Source of the DNA: Pseudomonadota bacterium
Lineage (GTDB): Bacteria; Desulfobacterota; Desulfobulbia; Desulfobulbales; Desulfurivibrionaceae
Direction of reading: 5' to 3'
Assembly: GCA_018830485.1 (NCBI GenBank)
Contig: JAHJRQ010000015.1
Location: 372,001 to 436,000 of the forward strand
Length of the DNA: 64,000 bases
Position 1 is the stretch's first letter; every line of letters starts with the position of its first letter. The notes below the pieces were generated by a model, which saw nothing but the letters and a program-made list of their open reading frames with translations, made no database searches and was not told the origin of the DNA. Positions 17,608-25,181 of this stretch are shown in pieces. The position numbers were made by a program, and so were the translations under genes.

Positions 17608-17898
17608 ATGACCACCACCATGGATATCATTCGCACCATGTACCCCGACCGGATCACCTTGTCGGTGGAGGAACTGGCCCCGCTGATCCATATGTCGAAA
17701 ACTTACATCCGCAAAGAAGTACGTGCAGGCAGGTTTCTCATACCCTGGAGACGGATCGGAAGCAGGATACTGTTTCCGGTTTCAGCGGTGGTCACAACCC
17801 TTGATGGCAGCGACAGCCCACCAACACCCCGCCGACGTGGCAGACCCACCAAGGCGGAGTCAATTGAACGTGAACGCCAATCCTCCGCACAGGAGTAA
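17608..17898 (+). CDS. Second small helix-turn-helix protein
   Basis: A 96-residue protein with a helix-turn-helix core (TLSVEELAPLIHMSKTYIRKEVRAGRF, then PWRRIGSRILFPVSAV) and a basic, proline-rich tail (PPTPRRRGRPTKAESIERERQ). It resembles helix-turn-helix domain-containing excisionase-family proteins of mobile elements. It lies ten bases after the AlpA-like gene and ten before the O-like gene, so all three should be cotranscribed. Confidence 0.7.
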   Translation: MTTTMDIIRTMYPDRITLSVEELAPLIHMSKTYIRKEVRAGRFLIPWRRIGSRILFPVSAVVTTLDGSDSPPTPRRRGRPTKAESIERERQSSAQE

Positions 17899-17908
17899 AT
17901 AGTCAAAA

Positions 17909-18367
17909 ATGAGCATCAAGCTGATGACAGCAGTTTGGGCATCAAATCTCCCGAGCGGCAAAAAGCTCGTCGCCCTGGCGTTGGCAGATTGTGCCGACGA
18001 TGATGGCCGGTGTTGGCCATCGGTAGATCCTCACCTAGTCCAAAAATGCAGCATGTGCGCTCGCGCAATTCAAGGCCATCTGGCCGCTCTGGTAAACGAA
18101 GGAATCCTAACCCGTACAGACAGACCAGGCCGATCAACTCTCTATATTTTCGACCCCCGCAAAATATGCACCCCCGCAGTTTCTGCACCCCAGCAAAATA
18201 TGCGCACCCCCCCGCAGAATTTGCACCCCACCCCCGCAGATTCTGCGGGAGCCCCCGCAAAATCTGCGGGCATAACCATAAAGAAACATCAATTACCCCA
18301 AAAGAAACAAGACGGAGGAACAAAAAGTGGAGACCGAAGATCAAAAAATGTTGTCGAACCCATCTGA
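17909..18367 (+). CDS. O-like replication initiator with internal iterons
   Basis: A 152-residue protein whose N-terminal 80 residues form a winged helix typical of phage replication proteins (MTAVWASNLPSGKKLVALALADCADDDGRCWPS at its start, divided here by no gap; then a helix-turn-helix ending GILTRTDRPGRSTLYIF). The second half is a proline/alanine-rich linker encoded by six quasi-palindromic DNA repeats, followed by a basic tail. The gene overlaps the next one, a DnaC-like helicase loader, by 41 bases. The arrangement matches lambda O and P: an initiator with the origin inside its own gene, followed by a loader. Confidence 0.72.
   Translation: MSIKLMTAVWASNLPSGKKLVALALADCADDDGRCWPSVDPHLVQKCSMCARAIQGHLAALVNEGILTRTDRPGRSTLYIFDPRKICTPAVSAPQQNMRTPPQNLHPTPADSAGAPAKSAGITIKKHQLPQKKQDGGTKSGDRRSKNVVEPI
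18154..18272 (+). repeat. Six iterons, candidate replication origin
   Basis: Six 11-bp quasi-palindromes of the form GCARAWTNTGC, most preceded by a C run, start at 18159, 18176, 18193, 18214, 18236 and 18257. The spacing is 17, 17, 21, 22 and 21 bases. They lie within the O-like gene, like the iterons of the lambda origin. Confidence 0.7.
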
Positions 18368-19112
18368 ACTCCCTGAACCAGAAGAAAAGTATTACGAGGA
18401 TTGCCCGATTCATGGCCCTTGGTTGCGGTCAGTGTACGACCCTAAGCATCAGCAGTATTGTTCGGTGTTGCCAATAGGTTGCCCTGATTGCCGACGAACC
18501 GCGCAAGTGCGGGGATTATTAAAGCGTGTGGCAATCCCTCCCCGCTTCGCGAACTGCACTTTTGATACCTTCACCGTTGAATCACCGGATCAAAAAACCG
18601 CCCTGGACACCTGCAGAGAGTACGCCGACAACTTCCAGCAAATGCACACCAAAGGAGTGTGCATGGTGCTGCGGGGAAATGTCGGCACCGGCAAAAACCA
18701 TCTGGCATGCGCCGTAGCGCGGCAGGTAAGCGAACAAGAAGGGTTTTCTTCGCTTCTGCTTACGGTAGCCGAAATAATCCAGCGAATAAGGGCTACGTGG
18801 GACCGCCAATCGACAGAAACAGAGGCTGAAATTATTGAACGTTTCGCCGGTGTAGACCTGCTGATCCTTGATGAGGTCGGGCGGCAATATGGCACCGAGG
18901 CTGAAAGAATCACCTTGTTCCAGGTGATCGATGCCAGATACCGAGCTATGCGGCCAACTATGGTGATTTCCAACCTCCTTCCCAGGGAAATAACTGAGTA
19001 TCTCGGAGACGCGGCATATGACCGTCTCCGTGAAAACGGTGGCCGGCTGGTCAACTTTGATTGGTTTAGCCACCGGGCGTACAAGGAGGAAACGAGTGAC
19101 TATCCTGCGTAG
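18327..19112 (+). CDS. DnaC-like helicase loader
   Basis: A 261-residue AAA+ ATPase resembling DnaC and phage-type loaders. A cysteine-rich N-terminus (CPIHGPWLRS, then CPDCRRTAQVRG) looks zinc-binding. The Walker A motif GNVGTGKNHLA is at about residue 115 and Walker B LLILDEVG near 177; sensor-type segments MVISNLLPREI and DRLRENGGRLVNFDW follow. It should load the host DnaB helicase at the element's iteron origin. An alternative start is the ATG at 18348. The next gene starts inside its end. Confidence 0.85.
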   Translation: METEDQKMLSNPSELPEPEEKYYEDCPIHGPWLRSVYDPKHQQYCSVLPIGCPDCRRTAQVRGLLKRVAIPPRFANCTFDTFTVESPDQKTALDTCREYADNFQQMHTKGVCMVLRGNVGTGKNHLACAVARQVSEQEGFSSLLLTVAEIIQRIRATWDRQSTETEAEIIERFAGVDLLILDEVGRQYGTEAERITLFQVIDARYRAMRPTMVISNLLPREITEYLGDAAYDRLRENGGRLVNFDWFSHRAYKEETSDYPA

Positions 19113-19968
19113 CACCATAACCGCACTCCTGGTGGTGGGCCTGGCCATGCCCGCGCCGTCGGCGCTTGCTTGGGGTGTTGTAACCGACCCGACCAGCTAC
19201 ACCTATTACGTCAAGCAAATAGCCGAAGCGCAAAAGCAGCTTGCAGAGACACAGAAGCAAGTCGAAACCTTGGGTGGCATTAAGACTATTGCGGACAAGG
19301 CGCAACGGGCGGTAGTGGGCAACTATAACCGGGCCAAGGGGCTTGTTTCTGACTTGCAGCGAATCAGGAAGAAGCTGGAAGCAACTCCGACCACCATGCA
19401 AGGGACCGCTAAAAAGTGGCTGTCCCTCGGCAATGATGGCCTGGAAATTGGCGAAGACGGCTTTGTGTCCGTGGGCAAACTGCTTGACACAAACTGGATT
19501 GACCCCCGCGACATAAAGAACAACGTGGAGCGGTTGAAGAAGATCGACCAGATTTATCAGGTCAAGCAAGCCTCATTGCGCGGCAATATCGAGGCCAGCG
19601 ACGAAATATTAAGAACCATGCCGGAACGGCTAAAAACCATCGAAGGGCTGGTTGAGCAGATAGACCAGACCGAAAACGTTAAGGACGCCACGGACTTAAA
19701 CAATCGGTTTCTGGCAGAAATCTTAAAGGTTCTCGCGGAAATGTCGGCAATAGCCGCCAAGATAGGGGAGAGCTACGCGCTGCTCAATTACCAGGGCGCG
19801 AGTGATCAGGTCTTGCAACAACGCATGGCAGGGCAGGAAACCATTGAAAACGACCGGATGCAGGGCTTCAAGAAGATGCAGGAAGAAATCCGGGCCAAAG
19901 GGATCAACCCGGATAATCCAACCAACGAGGATTTTAGGAAAGCTCTATCAGGAGGACGGAACGAATGA
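19096..19968 (+). CDS. VirB5/TrbJ-like type IV secretion protein
   Basis: A 290-residue secreted protein. The GTG at 19096 is chosen because it follows AAGGAGG by six bases and begins a clear signal peptide (TILRSTITALLVVGLAMPAPSALAWG). The mature part is almost all helix, with YYVKQIAEAQKQLAETQKQVETLGG near its start, as in TrbJ/VirB5 minor pilus proteins. The last 36 residues (RMQGFKKMQEEIRAKGINPD, then NPTNEDFRKALSGG) recur in the next gene. The start overlaps the helicase loader gene by 17 bases. Confidence 0.8.
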   Translation: MTILRSTITALLVVGLAMPAPSALAWGVVTDPTSYTYYVKQIAEAQKQLAETQKQVETLGGIKTIADKAQRAVVGNYNRAKGLVSDLQRIRKKLEATPTTMQGTAKKWLSLGNDGLEIGEDGFVSVGKLLDTNWIDPRDIKNNVERLKKIDQIYQVKQASLRGNIEASDEILRTMPERLKTIEGLVEQIDQTENVKDATDLNNRFLAEILKVLAEMSAIAAKIGESYALLNYQGASDQVLQQRMAGQETIENDRMQGFKKMQEEIRAKGINPDNPTNEDFRKALSGGRNE

Positions 19969-20222
19969 AAATTAGAATATGCGGTTTTGTTATAGCGGTA
20001 CTTCTTGTTGCCGGGGGCGCTCAAAGCAACGAGGATAAGGCAACCGAAAAAGGGGTTTTCCCACAAGAGAACACCCAATCAAGCAAGGCGTTAAAGGCAG
20101 AGAAAAAAGAACGGATGCCAGGATTTAAAAAGATGAAAGAGGAAATCCGGGCCAAGGGGATCAACCCGGATAACCCAACCAATGAGGATTTCAGGAAAGC
20201 CCTCACCGGCGGAAGAAGATAG
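19965..20222 (+). CDS. Small secreted protein in the TrbK position
   Basis: An 85-residue protein with an N-terminal signal sequence (ICGFVIAVLLVAGGAQS) and a short charged region, ending in RMPGFKKMKEEIRAKGINPD and NPTNEDFRKALTGG, nearly the same tail as the TrbJ-like protein before it. In plasmid RP4 the order is trbJ-trbK-trbL, where TrbK is a small entry-exclusion lipoprotein; this gene occupies that place but has no lipobox cysteine. It overlaps its neighbour by four bases (ATGA). Confidence 0.65.
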   Translation: MKIRICGFVIAVLLVAGGAQSNEDKATEKGVFPQENTQSSKALKAEKKERMPGFKKMKEEIRAKGINPDNPTNEDFRKALTGGRR

Positions 20223-20232
20223 GGAGAAAAAA

Positions 20233-21261
20233 ATGGAAAACATTTCCTCCTCTATTTTCTTAAAATTGCTGTTGAGTCTGGACAATTACACCTACGGACT
20301 GTTTGCACCGCTCATGGTTTCCTTTCGCGGCTTCCTTTTTACCATCACAGTATTATGGCTCGTTTTAATGGGTTATCTGGTGGCAAAGGGAACATTTAAG
20401 GAAGCTACAGGCAATGTTATCACCTCTCTAGGTCTAGTTTTTATTCTGTCCTGCTTGGTTTTTGATCCTCAAATATATTTCAAGTGGGTGGCGGACCCTT
20501 TTAAATTCTTGGTTTTTGATCTTTCCACTTTTTTAATCAGTTATGGAAGTGAAACAAAAAACTATGGAGATATCTTCCGCAATCTTGACGCCGCTTTTGG
20601 AAAACTTGTAACCGCAATGGATCAAATAATGCCCAAAGACAACTTCATCACCAATGCGGGATTGTATATCAAGGCAGCGGCGGCCTTGACTCTGTTGGGT
20701 CTGGCCTTTGCCGCAGCCTATTTTGCCTTCTTTTTTCTGTTCGCCATGAGCATCTTTGCGCTTCATGTGCTTTTCATCGTTGGCGGGATATGCATTATCT
20801 TCGCATCGTTCCCGCAAACCCGGCACATCACATGGCAGTGGCTTAGAACGCTGATTAACTACGGGCTGACCGCGATTTTCGCCAGCCTTATCATGAGCAT
20901 GTTTCTTTCCGGGATCAACACCGCGATTGACGACCTCGCGAGGATCGCGCAAACAACCAACGAAATTTTCACAACGGAATATGCAACAGCCCTTGTATGG
21001 GCAGCTTTGGCCTTTGGAATGCTTTTGAAAGCCCCTGATCTTGCAGCCTCATTGAGTGGCGGCACAGCGGGCAGCTCCGCCGGGATCACGGCGGGCCTGT
21101 CGCTGGTATCCACATCGATCCTCAAGGGCATTAAAACAGGGGCCGGACCAGCCGGGCGCCTCGGTGGCTCCCTGGCAGATCGTGGCCTTTCAAATCTCCC
21201 GGGTGGTGCAGGCCGGGCTTACAGCTACATGAAAGGAATCTACAAAGGAGAAGGCAAATGA
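20233..21261 (+). CDS. VirB6/TrbL-like membrane protein
   Basis: A polytopic inner-membrane protein of 342 residues in the TrbL/VirB6 family, which forms the membrane channel base of type IV secretion systems. Hydrophobic segments include FRGFLFTITVLWLVLMGYLV, NVITSLGLVFILSCLVF, the long run from AAAALTLLGLAFAAAYFAFF, and ALVWAALAFGMLL. The glycine/serine-rich C-terminus (SGGTAGSSAGITAGLSL) is typical. The ATG at 20233 follows AGGGAGA. The next ORF overlaps by four bases. Confidence 0.82.
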   Translation: MENISSSIFLKLLLSLDNYTYGLFAPLMVSFRGFLFTITVLWLVLMGYLVAKGTFKEATGNVITSLGLVFILSCLVFDPQIYFKWVADPFKFLVFDLSTFLISYGSETKNYGDIFRNLDAAFGKLVTAMDQIMPKDNFITNAGLYIKAAAALTLLGLAFAAAYFAFFFLFAMSIFALHVLFIVGGICIIFASFPQTRHITWQWLRTLINYGLTAIFASLIMSMFLSGINTAIDDLARIAQTTNEIFTTEYATALVWAALAFGMLLKAPDLAASLSGGTAGSSAGITAGLSLVSTSILKGIKTGAGPAGRLGGSLADRGLSNLPGGAGRAYSYMKGIYKGEGK

Positions 21262-21650
21262 TTCTCTCATCACAACCAGACAAGGAGAGCAGGATGGAAC
21301 AGACACGCGGGAACTATTACACGATGATGGGCCTGGGACTGGCCGCAATAACTGTTGGTGCGGCTATCGCCGTCTGGTTGCCGCCGGTCTGGAAAGCGGT
21401 TGTGCCGGTTCCTCAAGGCCGTCAGGGGTTGTTTGACTTTGTAATGTTCGTACTCTCAATGAGCGCAGGCATTGGTGGCCTCCGGGCAGCGTTGGCAATC
21501 AATGCCCATTGGCTGCCCCGGTGCAAAATGAGCGAGGAACAACGGGAGAGAATAGAGACATATGGCCTCCCTTGCAGAGAGAGCATTGACCGTCTTGTCA
21601 TGCGGATGGCTGCCGGTTGCGTCGCTGTTGTGCTGTTCAACTACTTTTGA
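21258..21650 (+). CDS. Small membrane protein of the transfer operon
   Basis: A 130-residue protein with hydrophobic segments YTMMGLGLAAITVGAAIAVWL, FVMFVLSMSAGIGGL and, at the end, VMRMAAGCVAVVLFNYF. Two starts are possible: ATG at 21258 (overlapping the TrbL-like stop, AAGGAG seven bases before) or ATG at 21294 (AAGGAG six bases before). I do not recognise it. Its coupling to the TrbL-like gene suggests a membrane accessory of transfer. Confidence 0.6.
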   Translation: MILSSQPDKESRMEQTRGNYYTMMGLGLAAITVGAAIAVWLPPVWKAVVPVPQGRQGLFDFVMFVLSMSAGIGGLRAALAINAHWLPRCKMSEEQRERIETYGLPCRESIDRLVMRMAAGCVAVVLFNYF

Positions 21651-21660
21651 GGATCTTTGA

Positions 21661-22050
21661 ATGGCAACCACCAAGAAAAAAAAAGTCCCGTTCCACCCCG
21701 TTTTCCCTGAGCAGTATCCCCAGGAGTGCCAATCATGCAAAACCCCAACCGTCTGCCAAAAATTCATGGTAGCTGGCCTAAAGGCTGATACCGGGTGTTG
21801 TATTTTTATTTGCCACTGGAGGCATAAAAAAGGTCGCCCAAAAAATGATGCCAACATGGTGGCGGATTCGGCCCCTGGAGCATCAGATTTTGTCACGGAA
21901 AAAAACAGGAAAATTATTCTCCTTCGCGCTTTCCTCCTTTCGTGCCCCCCTGAAACCGGAAAACCGCAGGGAATCAGGCCCCGGAAAGCCTCTTGCAATC
22001 AAGCTCTTCCGGGGATGCGCATGTCTACCAGGGAAATTCCGAAAAAGTGA
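21661..22050 (+). CDS. Cysteine-containing hypothetical protein
   Basis: A 129-residue protein with a basic start and cysteines in CQSCKTPTVC and CCIFICHWRHKKGRP that could bind a metal. It lies ten bases after the membrane protein gene. The C-terminal half is low in complexity and overlaps the repeat at 22015, so the true protein could be shorter in function than its frame. Function unknown. Confidence 0.45.
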   Translation: MATTKKKKVPFHPVFPEQYPQECQSCKTPTVCQKFMVAGLKADTGCCIFICHWRHKKGRPKNDANMVADSAPGASDFVTEKNRKIILLRAFLLSCPPETGKPQGIRPRKASCNQALPGMRMSTREIPKK

Positions 22051-22114
22051 ATAAAAAAATATCATAATTCTATGTGGTTATGGATTTCGTGGCAGGATGC
22101 GCATGTCTACCAGG
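22015..22114 (-). repeat. Two inverted copies of the CTGGTA-ATGCGCA repeat
   Basis: ATGCGCATGTCTACCAGG occurs at 22015-22032 and again at 22097-22114. Read on the minus strand these are CCTGGTAGACATGCGCAT, matching four plus-strand copies at 25182-25347. A half copy (TATGCGCAC) lies at 22129-22137. Confidence 0.8.
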
Positions 22115-22170
22115 AAAATTTCTAAAATATGCGCACAGGCCAAACAAGATGAACCCATCGGTTTTTGGTA

Positions 22171-22261
22171 TAGCAGGCACTTTTGGGCTTCTAGCAGGGA
22201 GGTAATGACTTCTAGCAGGCTGAAAATTGCTTTTAGCAGGCGGAAACAGCCTTCTAGCAAT
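22171..22261 (+). repeat. Five 21-bp iterons next to oriT
   Basis: TAGCAGG (TAGCAA in the last copy) recurs at 22171, 22192, 22213, 22234 and 22255, exactly 21 bases apart, mostly within TTCTAGCAGG. The two-helical-turn phasing points to cooperative protein binding on one face of the DNA. The open frame across it is set by this periodicity and is probably not a gene. Confidence 0.8.
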
Positions 22262-22320
22262 CAGCCGAAAACGGAAAAGCAGAGAAAAAAGGCCCCAAAG
22301 ACCAAAAACAGCAAAAACGA

Positions 22321-22388
22321 AGTGATAAAACGCATAGTAAATATGCTGTTATCACTTGGCAGGATACCCTATTTGTACAACAAATAGG
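22321..22388 (-). other. Predicted origin of transfer (oriT)
   Basis: On the minus strand a perfect 8-bp hairpin (CCTATTTG/CAAATAGG, 22368-22388) is followed by GTATCCTGCC. This matches the IncP-type nic core TATCCTG at 22360-22366, with a predicted nick just after the G. Beyond it lies an imperfect inverted repeat starting AGTGATAA at 22321 and ending TTATCACT at 22356. It sits about 100 bases upstream of mobC and the relaxase gene, as usual for MOBP systems. Confidence 0.7.
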
Positions 22389-22483
22389 TGAAGCCCTGGG
22401 CTTCTTCCTGCTTTTTCTTTTGGGCCAGAGGCCCGAAAAAGGGTGGCCCTCCCTGAAGGGAACCCGGCCAGGAGAAAAGACAA

Positions 22484-22855
22484 ATGCAAAAAGCCAAGCA
22501 TGACCATCCTGTAAGAATCCGGCTTCAAGAACTTGGCCCGGAAATTGAACGCCGGGCCAAAGCCGAAACCAAGGGGAACAGATCAAGATTGATCCGCCGC
22601 GCCCTCAAGATGTACTTGAAGGGCGACGGTCAGCGGGTAGAGGACACGGCGGGCCTCTTGGTGGAACTTCGGGGCCTGCGGGCGGAGTTTCACAGGATCG
22701 GCAGCAACTTCAACCAGATCGCGCGGGCACTTAACATGGAAGAACCTGTTCCCCAGGAAAATATTTTAGCGGCGCACATGGAGCTACGACGGGGATTTAA
22801 CGAGGTTAAAATCTTATTTGAGGCTGTTGCTGATGATATCGCAAAAACCATATGA
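22484..22855 (+). CDS. MobC-like relaxosome accessory protein
   Basis: A 123-residue protein. The N-terminal part PVRIRLQELGPEIERRAKAETKGNRSRLIRRAL looks like a ribbon-helix-helix DNA-binding domain. The second half has ELRGLRAEFHRIGSNFNQIARALN, the hallmark of MobC/MbeC-type mobilisation proteins, which bind oriT and assist the relaxase. Its stop lies inside the relaxase gene (23-base overlap). Confidence 0.85.
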   Translation: MQKAKHDHPVRIRLQELGPEIERRAKAETKGNRSRLIRRALKMYLKGDGQRVEDTAGLLVELRGLRAEFHRIGSNFNQIARALNMEEPVPQENILAAHMELRRGFNEVKILFEAVADDIAKTI

Positions 22856-24368
22856 GGAGCGAGCGCTTGAACAACCGCATGTCAAAAAGGGCGGCAAGAG
22901 CCAAAACAGCGCAGCCGCCGCGTTGCGCCTCCGGCTTTCCTCGCCGGGCTACGTCAAGGCCGCGCATCGAGGCGGAGCCGAGGCCGTTATCAAGGTTGCT
23001 TCTTTCGCGCGGGGCTTTCAGACCCGGCTCATAATGGATTACATAGGCCGCACCGACAAGGAACCTGACCCGGACACCCCGGGTCAGGAGATCGAGCTTG
23101 AAAATCACAAGGGGGATATTTTCAAGGGCAAGGACGAGATACAACGAGTTTATGAAGAGTGGGCCAAGGATTTTGGGAAGGCCAAGCCCGGCACGAAGCG
23201 CCCGCCGCGTGACGCAACCCATATCGTCTTTTCAGCCGGAGCGGACAACACGCCGAAAAATCGCAAGCTGACCTTGCTTGCCGCTCAAGAAGTGGCGCGG
23301 GAGCATTTTGCAAACAAAGGATACGACTACTTGATGGGGCTGCATCAGGACGCGGACAAGCCCCACGTCCATTTTGTGGTGCGAAATCACCACCGGGAGA
23401 GGGGCGGCAAAAAATTCAAGCTCAACCCGGCGGACTTGTTCGTGATCCGTGACCACTTTGCGCGGGCGCTTCGTGAGGTGGGCCTTGATCATGTGGCCAC
23501 TCTGCATCGGGACCGCCCAAAGGATGCGGCGACGATCCGTGCCGAGATTGACACCGGCATCAAGCAGGTGCGACAAAAAGAAAACTGGCTTAGAGTCCAG
23601 ATCGAGAAAAAAGCGCCGGACGTAAACGCCCTTAAGCATCGAGAGGCTATACTTGACACCGTGACGCGGCTTAATGACCAGATCAAGAAGATAACAAAAT
23701 CAAAAAGCCCGGAACGTGCGGAGCTTATGGGTGAAACCAGGAAGATCAAGCGGGCGCTTTTGAAGTCCGAGCCGGACTTGCAGACACAGATTGAAAGCAC
23801 CGTGCGCGGCCTGGGCAAAAACGCCCTGCGCTATCGGGAACTGATAAACGAATTGACCAACCCGACGCCGAAACAACCGGCCATCCAGCTTGCCCCGCAA
23901 GAACTGGAAAGCCGGAAAAAGTATCTTGCGGGCCTAGAACAGCGCACGGCCCGCGATATTGCCCTTGCGCGGGAAGCGATCAAGAAAAGCGAGGCCAGCA
24001 AGCCCGACAAGGAGCTTGCCCTTGAAGCATTGCGGCAGCATGGCCGCTTGATGCAAGGTGTTTCCATCGACAAGGAAACCGACAAACTCCTTGACCGGTT
24101 GGCCAAAGAAGTGGAAAATTTCGGGGAGCGATACAAGAAATTACGAAACCCGGTGTCCGGGGAGTTGCCTAGGAGCACCCTGGAGCGGCTACAGAATCGC
24201 CGAATTTTGGAAAAACAGGCCCAGAGCATCGAGAAAGGGATTGCTCAAGCGCAGAAATCAGTGCGGCTGGCGCCGGTCAGCCCCAAGATCAGGGAAGCGG
24301 CTCAAAAGATACTGAAACAGCACCAGCAGACCATGAGTCGCAGCCTGGGCAAGACACAGGAAAAATAA
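22833..24368 (+). CDS. MOBP-type relaxase (MobA/VirD2 family)
   Basis: Nicks oriT and stays bound to the transferred strand. A 511-residue protein: motif I tyrosine in RLIMDYIGRT near residue 73, and motif III HQDADKPHVHFVVRNHH near 175, with the paired histidines that bind metal. The rest is a long helical, lysine- and glutamate-rich C-terminal region with many EL/KK heptads, probably coiled coil. I choose the ATG at 22833, which overlaps mobC, rather than 22818. There is no primase or helicase domain. Confidence 0.88.
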   Translation: MISQKPYEERALEQPHVKKGGKSQNSAAAALRLRLSSPGYVKAAHRGGAEAVIKVASFARGFQTRLIMDYIGRTDKEPDPDTPGQEIELENHKGDIFKGKDEIQRVYEEWAKDFGKAKPGTKRPPRDATHIVFSAGADNTPKNRKLTLLAAQEVAREHFANKGYDYLMGLHQDADKPHVHFVVRNHHRERGGKKFKLNPADLFVIRDHFARALREVGLDHVATLHRDRPKDAATIRAEIDTGIKQVRQKENWLRVQIEKKAPDVNALKHREAILDTVTRLNDQIKKITKSKSPERAELMGETRKIKRALLKSEPDLQTQIESTVRGLGKNALRYRELINELTNPTPKQPAIQLAPQELESRKKYLAGLEQRTARDIALAREAIKKSEASKPDKELALEALRQHGRLMQGVSIDKETDKLLDRLAKEVENFGERYKKLRNPVSGELPRSTLERLQNRRILEKQAQSIEKGIAQAQKSVRLAPVSPKIREAAQKILKQHQQTMSRSLGKTQEK

Positions 24369-24382
24369 GAACAGGAGTGAGC

Positions 24383-24586
24383 ATGAAAAAAACTCTCAGG
24401 GAGTGCTACGCGGAAGCCAAAGCAAATGCTGCGCTTGAGGGAATCTCGCTTGATGGCCCACCCGAACTTGCCGCTCTGCTGGAAGAATGGCTTTCCGGCA
24501 AGATAACCTCGGAACAATATCGAGAAGGACTCAACACGCATTACCGGAAGGTGTCTTGCGGTGATACCGAACCTGTTGAGGATTAG
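24383..24586 (+). CDS. VbhA-like small protein
   Basis: A 67-residue acidic protein; LEEWLSGKITSEQYREGLNTHY near the middle resembles the C-terminal part of the VbhA antitoxin family. AGGAG lies five bases before this ATG; a GTG at 24377 is unlikely. No Fic toxin gene is next to it, so it may be an orphan antitoxin or an unrelated helical protein. It follows the relaxase gene by 14 bases. Confidence 0.6.
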   Translation: MKKTLRECYAEAKANAALEGISLDGPPELAALLEEWLSGKITSEQYREGLNTHYRKVSCGDTEPVED

Positions 24587-24677
24587 ATTAGATATCCAGC
24601 AAAACTTCGCGCGGCTGACCTGGTGATCTTGGCTGCCGCCCAGCTCTCATGCCTCACAAATATTCGAGAAATGGCCC

Positions 24678-25001
24678 ATGGCTCACCTATATGAACATTG
24701 CTACGACTGTGATCGTTGGCTCGGTCGCGAATGGAAAGAGGTGCATCTTTGGCTTGACGCGCTCTTTGCCGAGTATGGCACGGCTCATCGCTGCCATCGG
24801 CACCATGTTGAAGGCATCGAGGAGGTGCGACAGCAATGGGGTGACGAGGCTGCGATCGCAGCCAAGATTCATGTTATAAGGGACTGCTGGGGTCTTCCCA
24901 GCAAAGCCGATTATGAGAACCGTTTCGTCAATCAATACGGACAAGAGGAAGACGCGACTTGGGACGAAGCATGGGTGATGATCAAGGCCTGCTTGCCTTA
25001 A
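24678..25001 (+). CDS. DUF6915-like hypothetical protein
   Basis: A 107-residue protein: MAHLYEHCYDCDRWLG, HLWLDALFAEYGTAHRCHRHHVEGI, then IHVIRDCWGLPSKADYE. The His-rich RCHRHHVEG and the LPS.ADYE ending recall the small DUF6915 family, often found on mobile DNA. The histidines and cysteines could bind metal. It is the last rightward gene before the repeat region. Function unknown. Confidence 0.6.
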   Translation: MAHLYEHCYDCDRWLGREWKEVHLWLDALFAEYGTAHRCHRHHVEGIEEVRQQWGDEAAIAAKIHVIRDCWGLPSKADYENRFVNQYGQEEDATWDEAWVMIKACLP

Positions 25002-25181
25002 AGGTTATAAGCGGGGGCGTACTTGAAAGAACGGGATGGTGACGGATCACACTCCTGGCCAGCGCCAGTTTGTCACCAAAAAGAGAATGGTGACAATTCG
25101 GTCACGCCCTGTGCTCAAAGATTATCGCCGAATTGAATCTTGCCTTATCCACTCGTAAATATGTATATATTCGTAAATTCT

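Noticed and set aside
22097-22387. Open frame of 96 codons over the iterons and oriT
   Set aside because: Its serine/arginine pattern every seven residues simply mirrors the 21-bp DNA repeats, and its end lies in the oriT hairpin. It has no good ribosome-binding site, so it is more likely non-coding.
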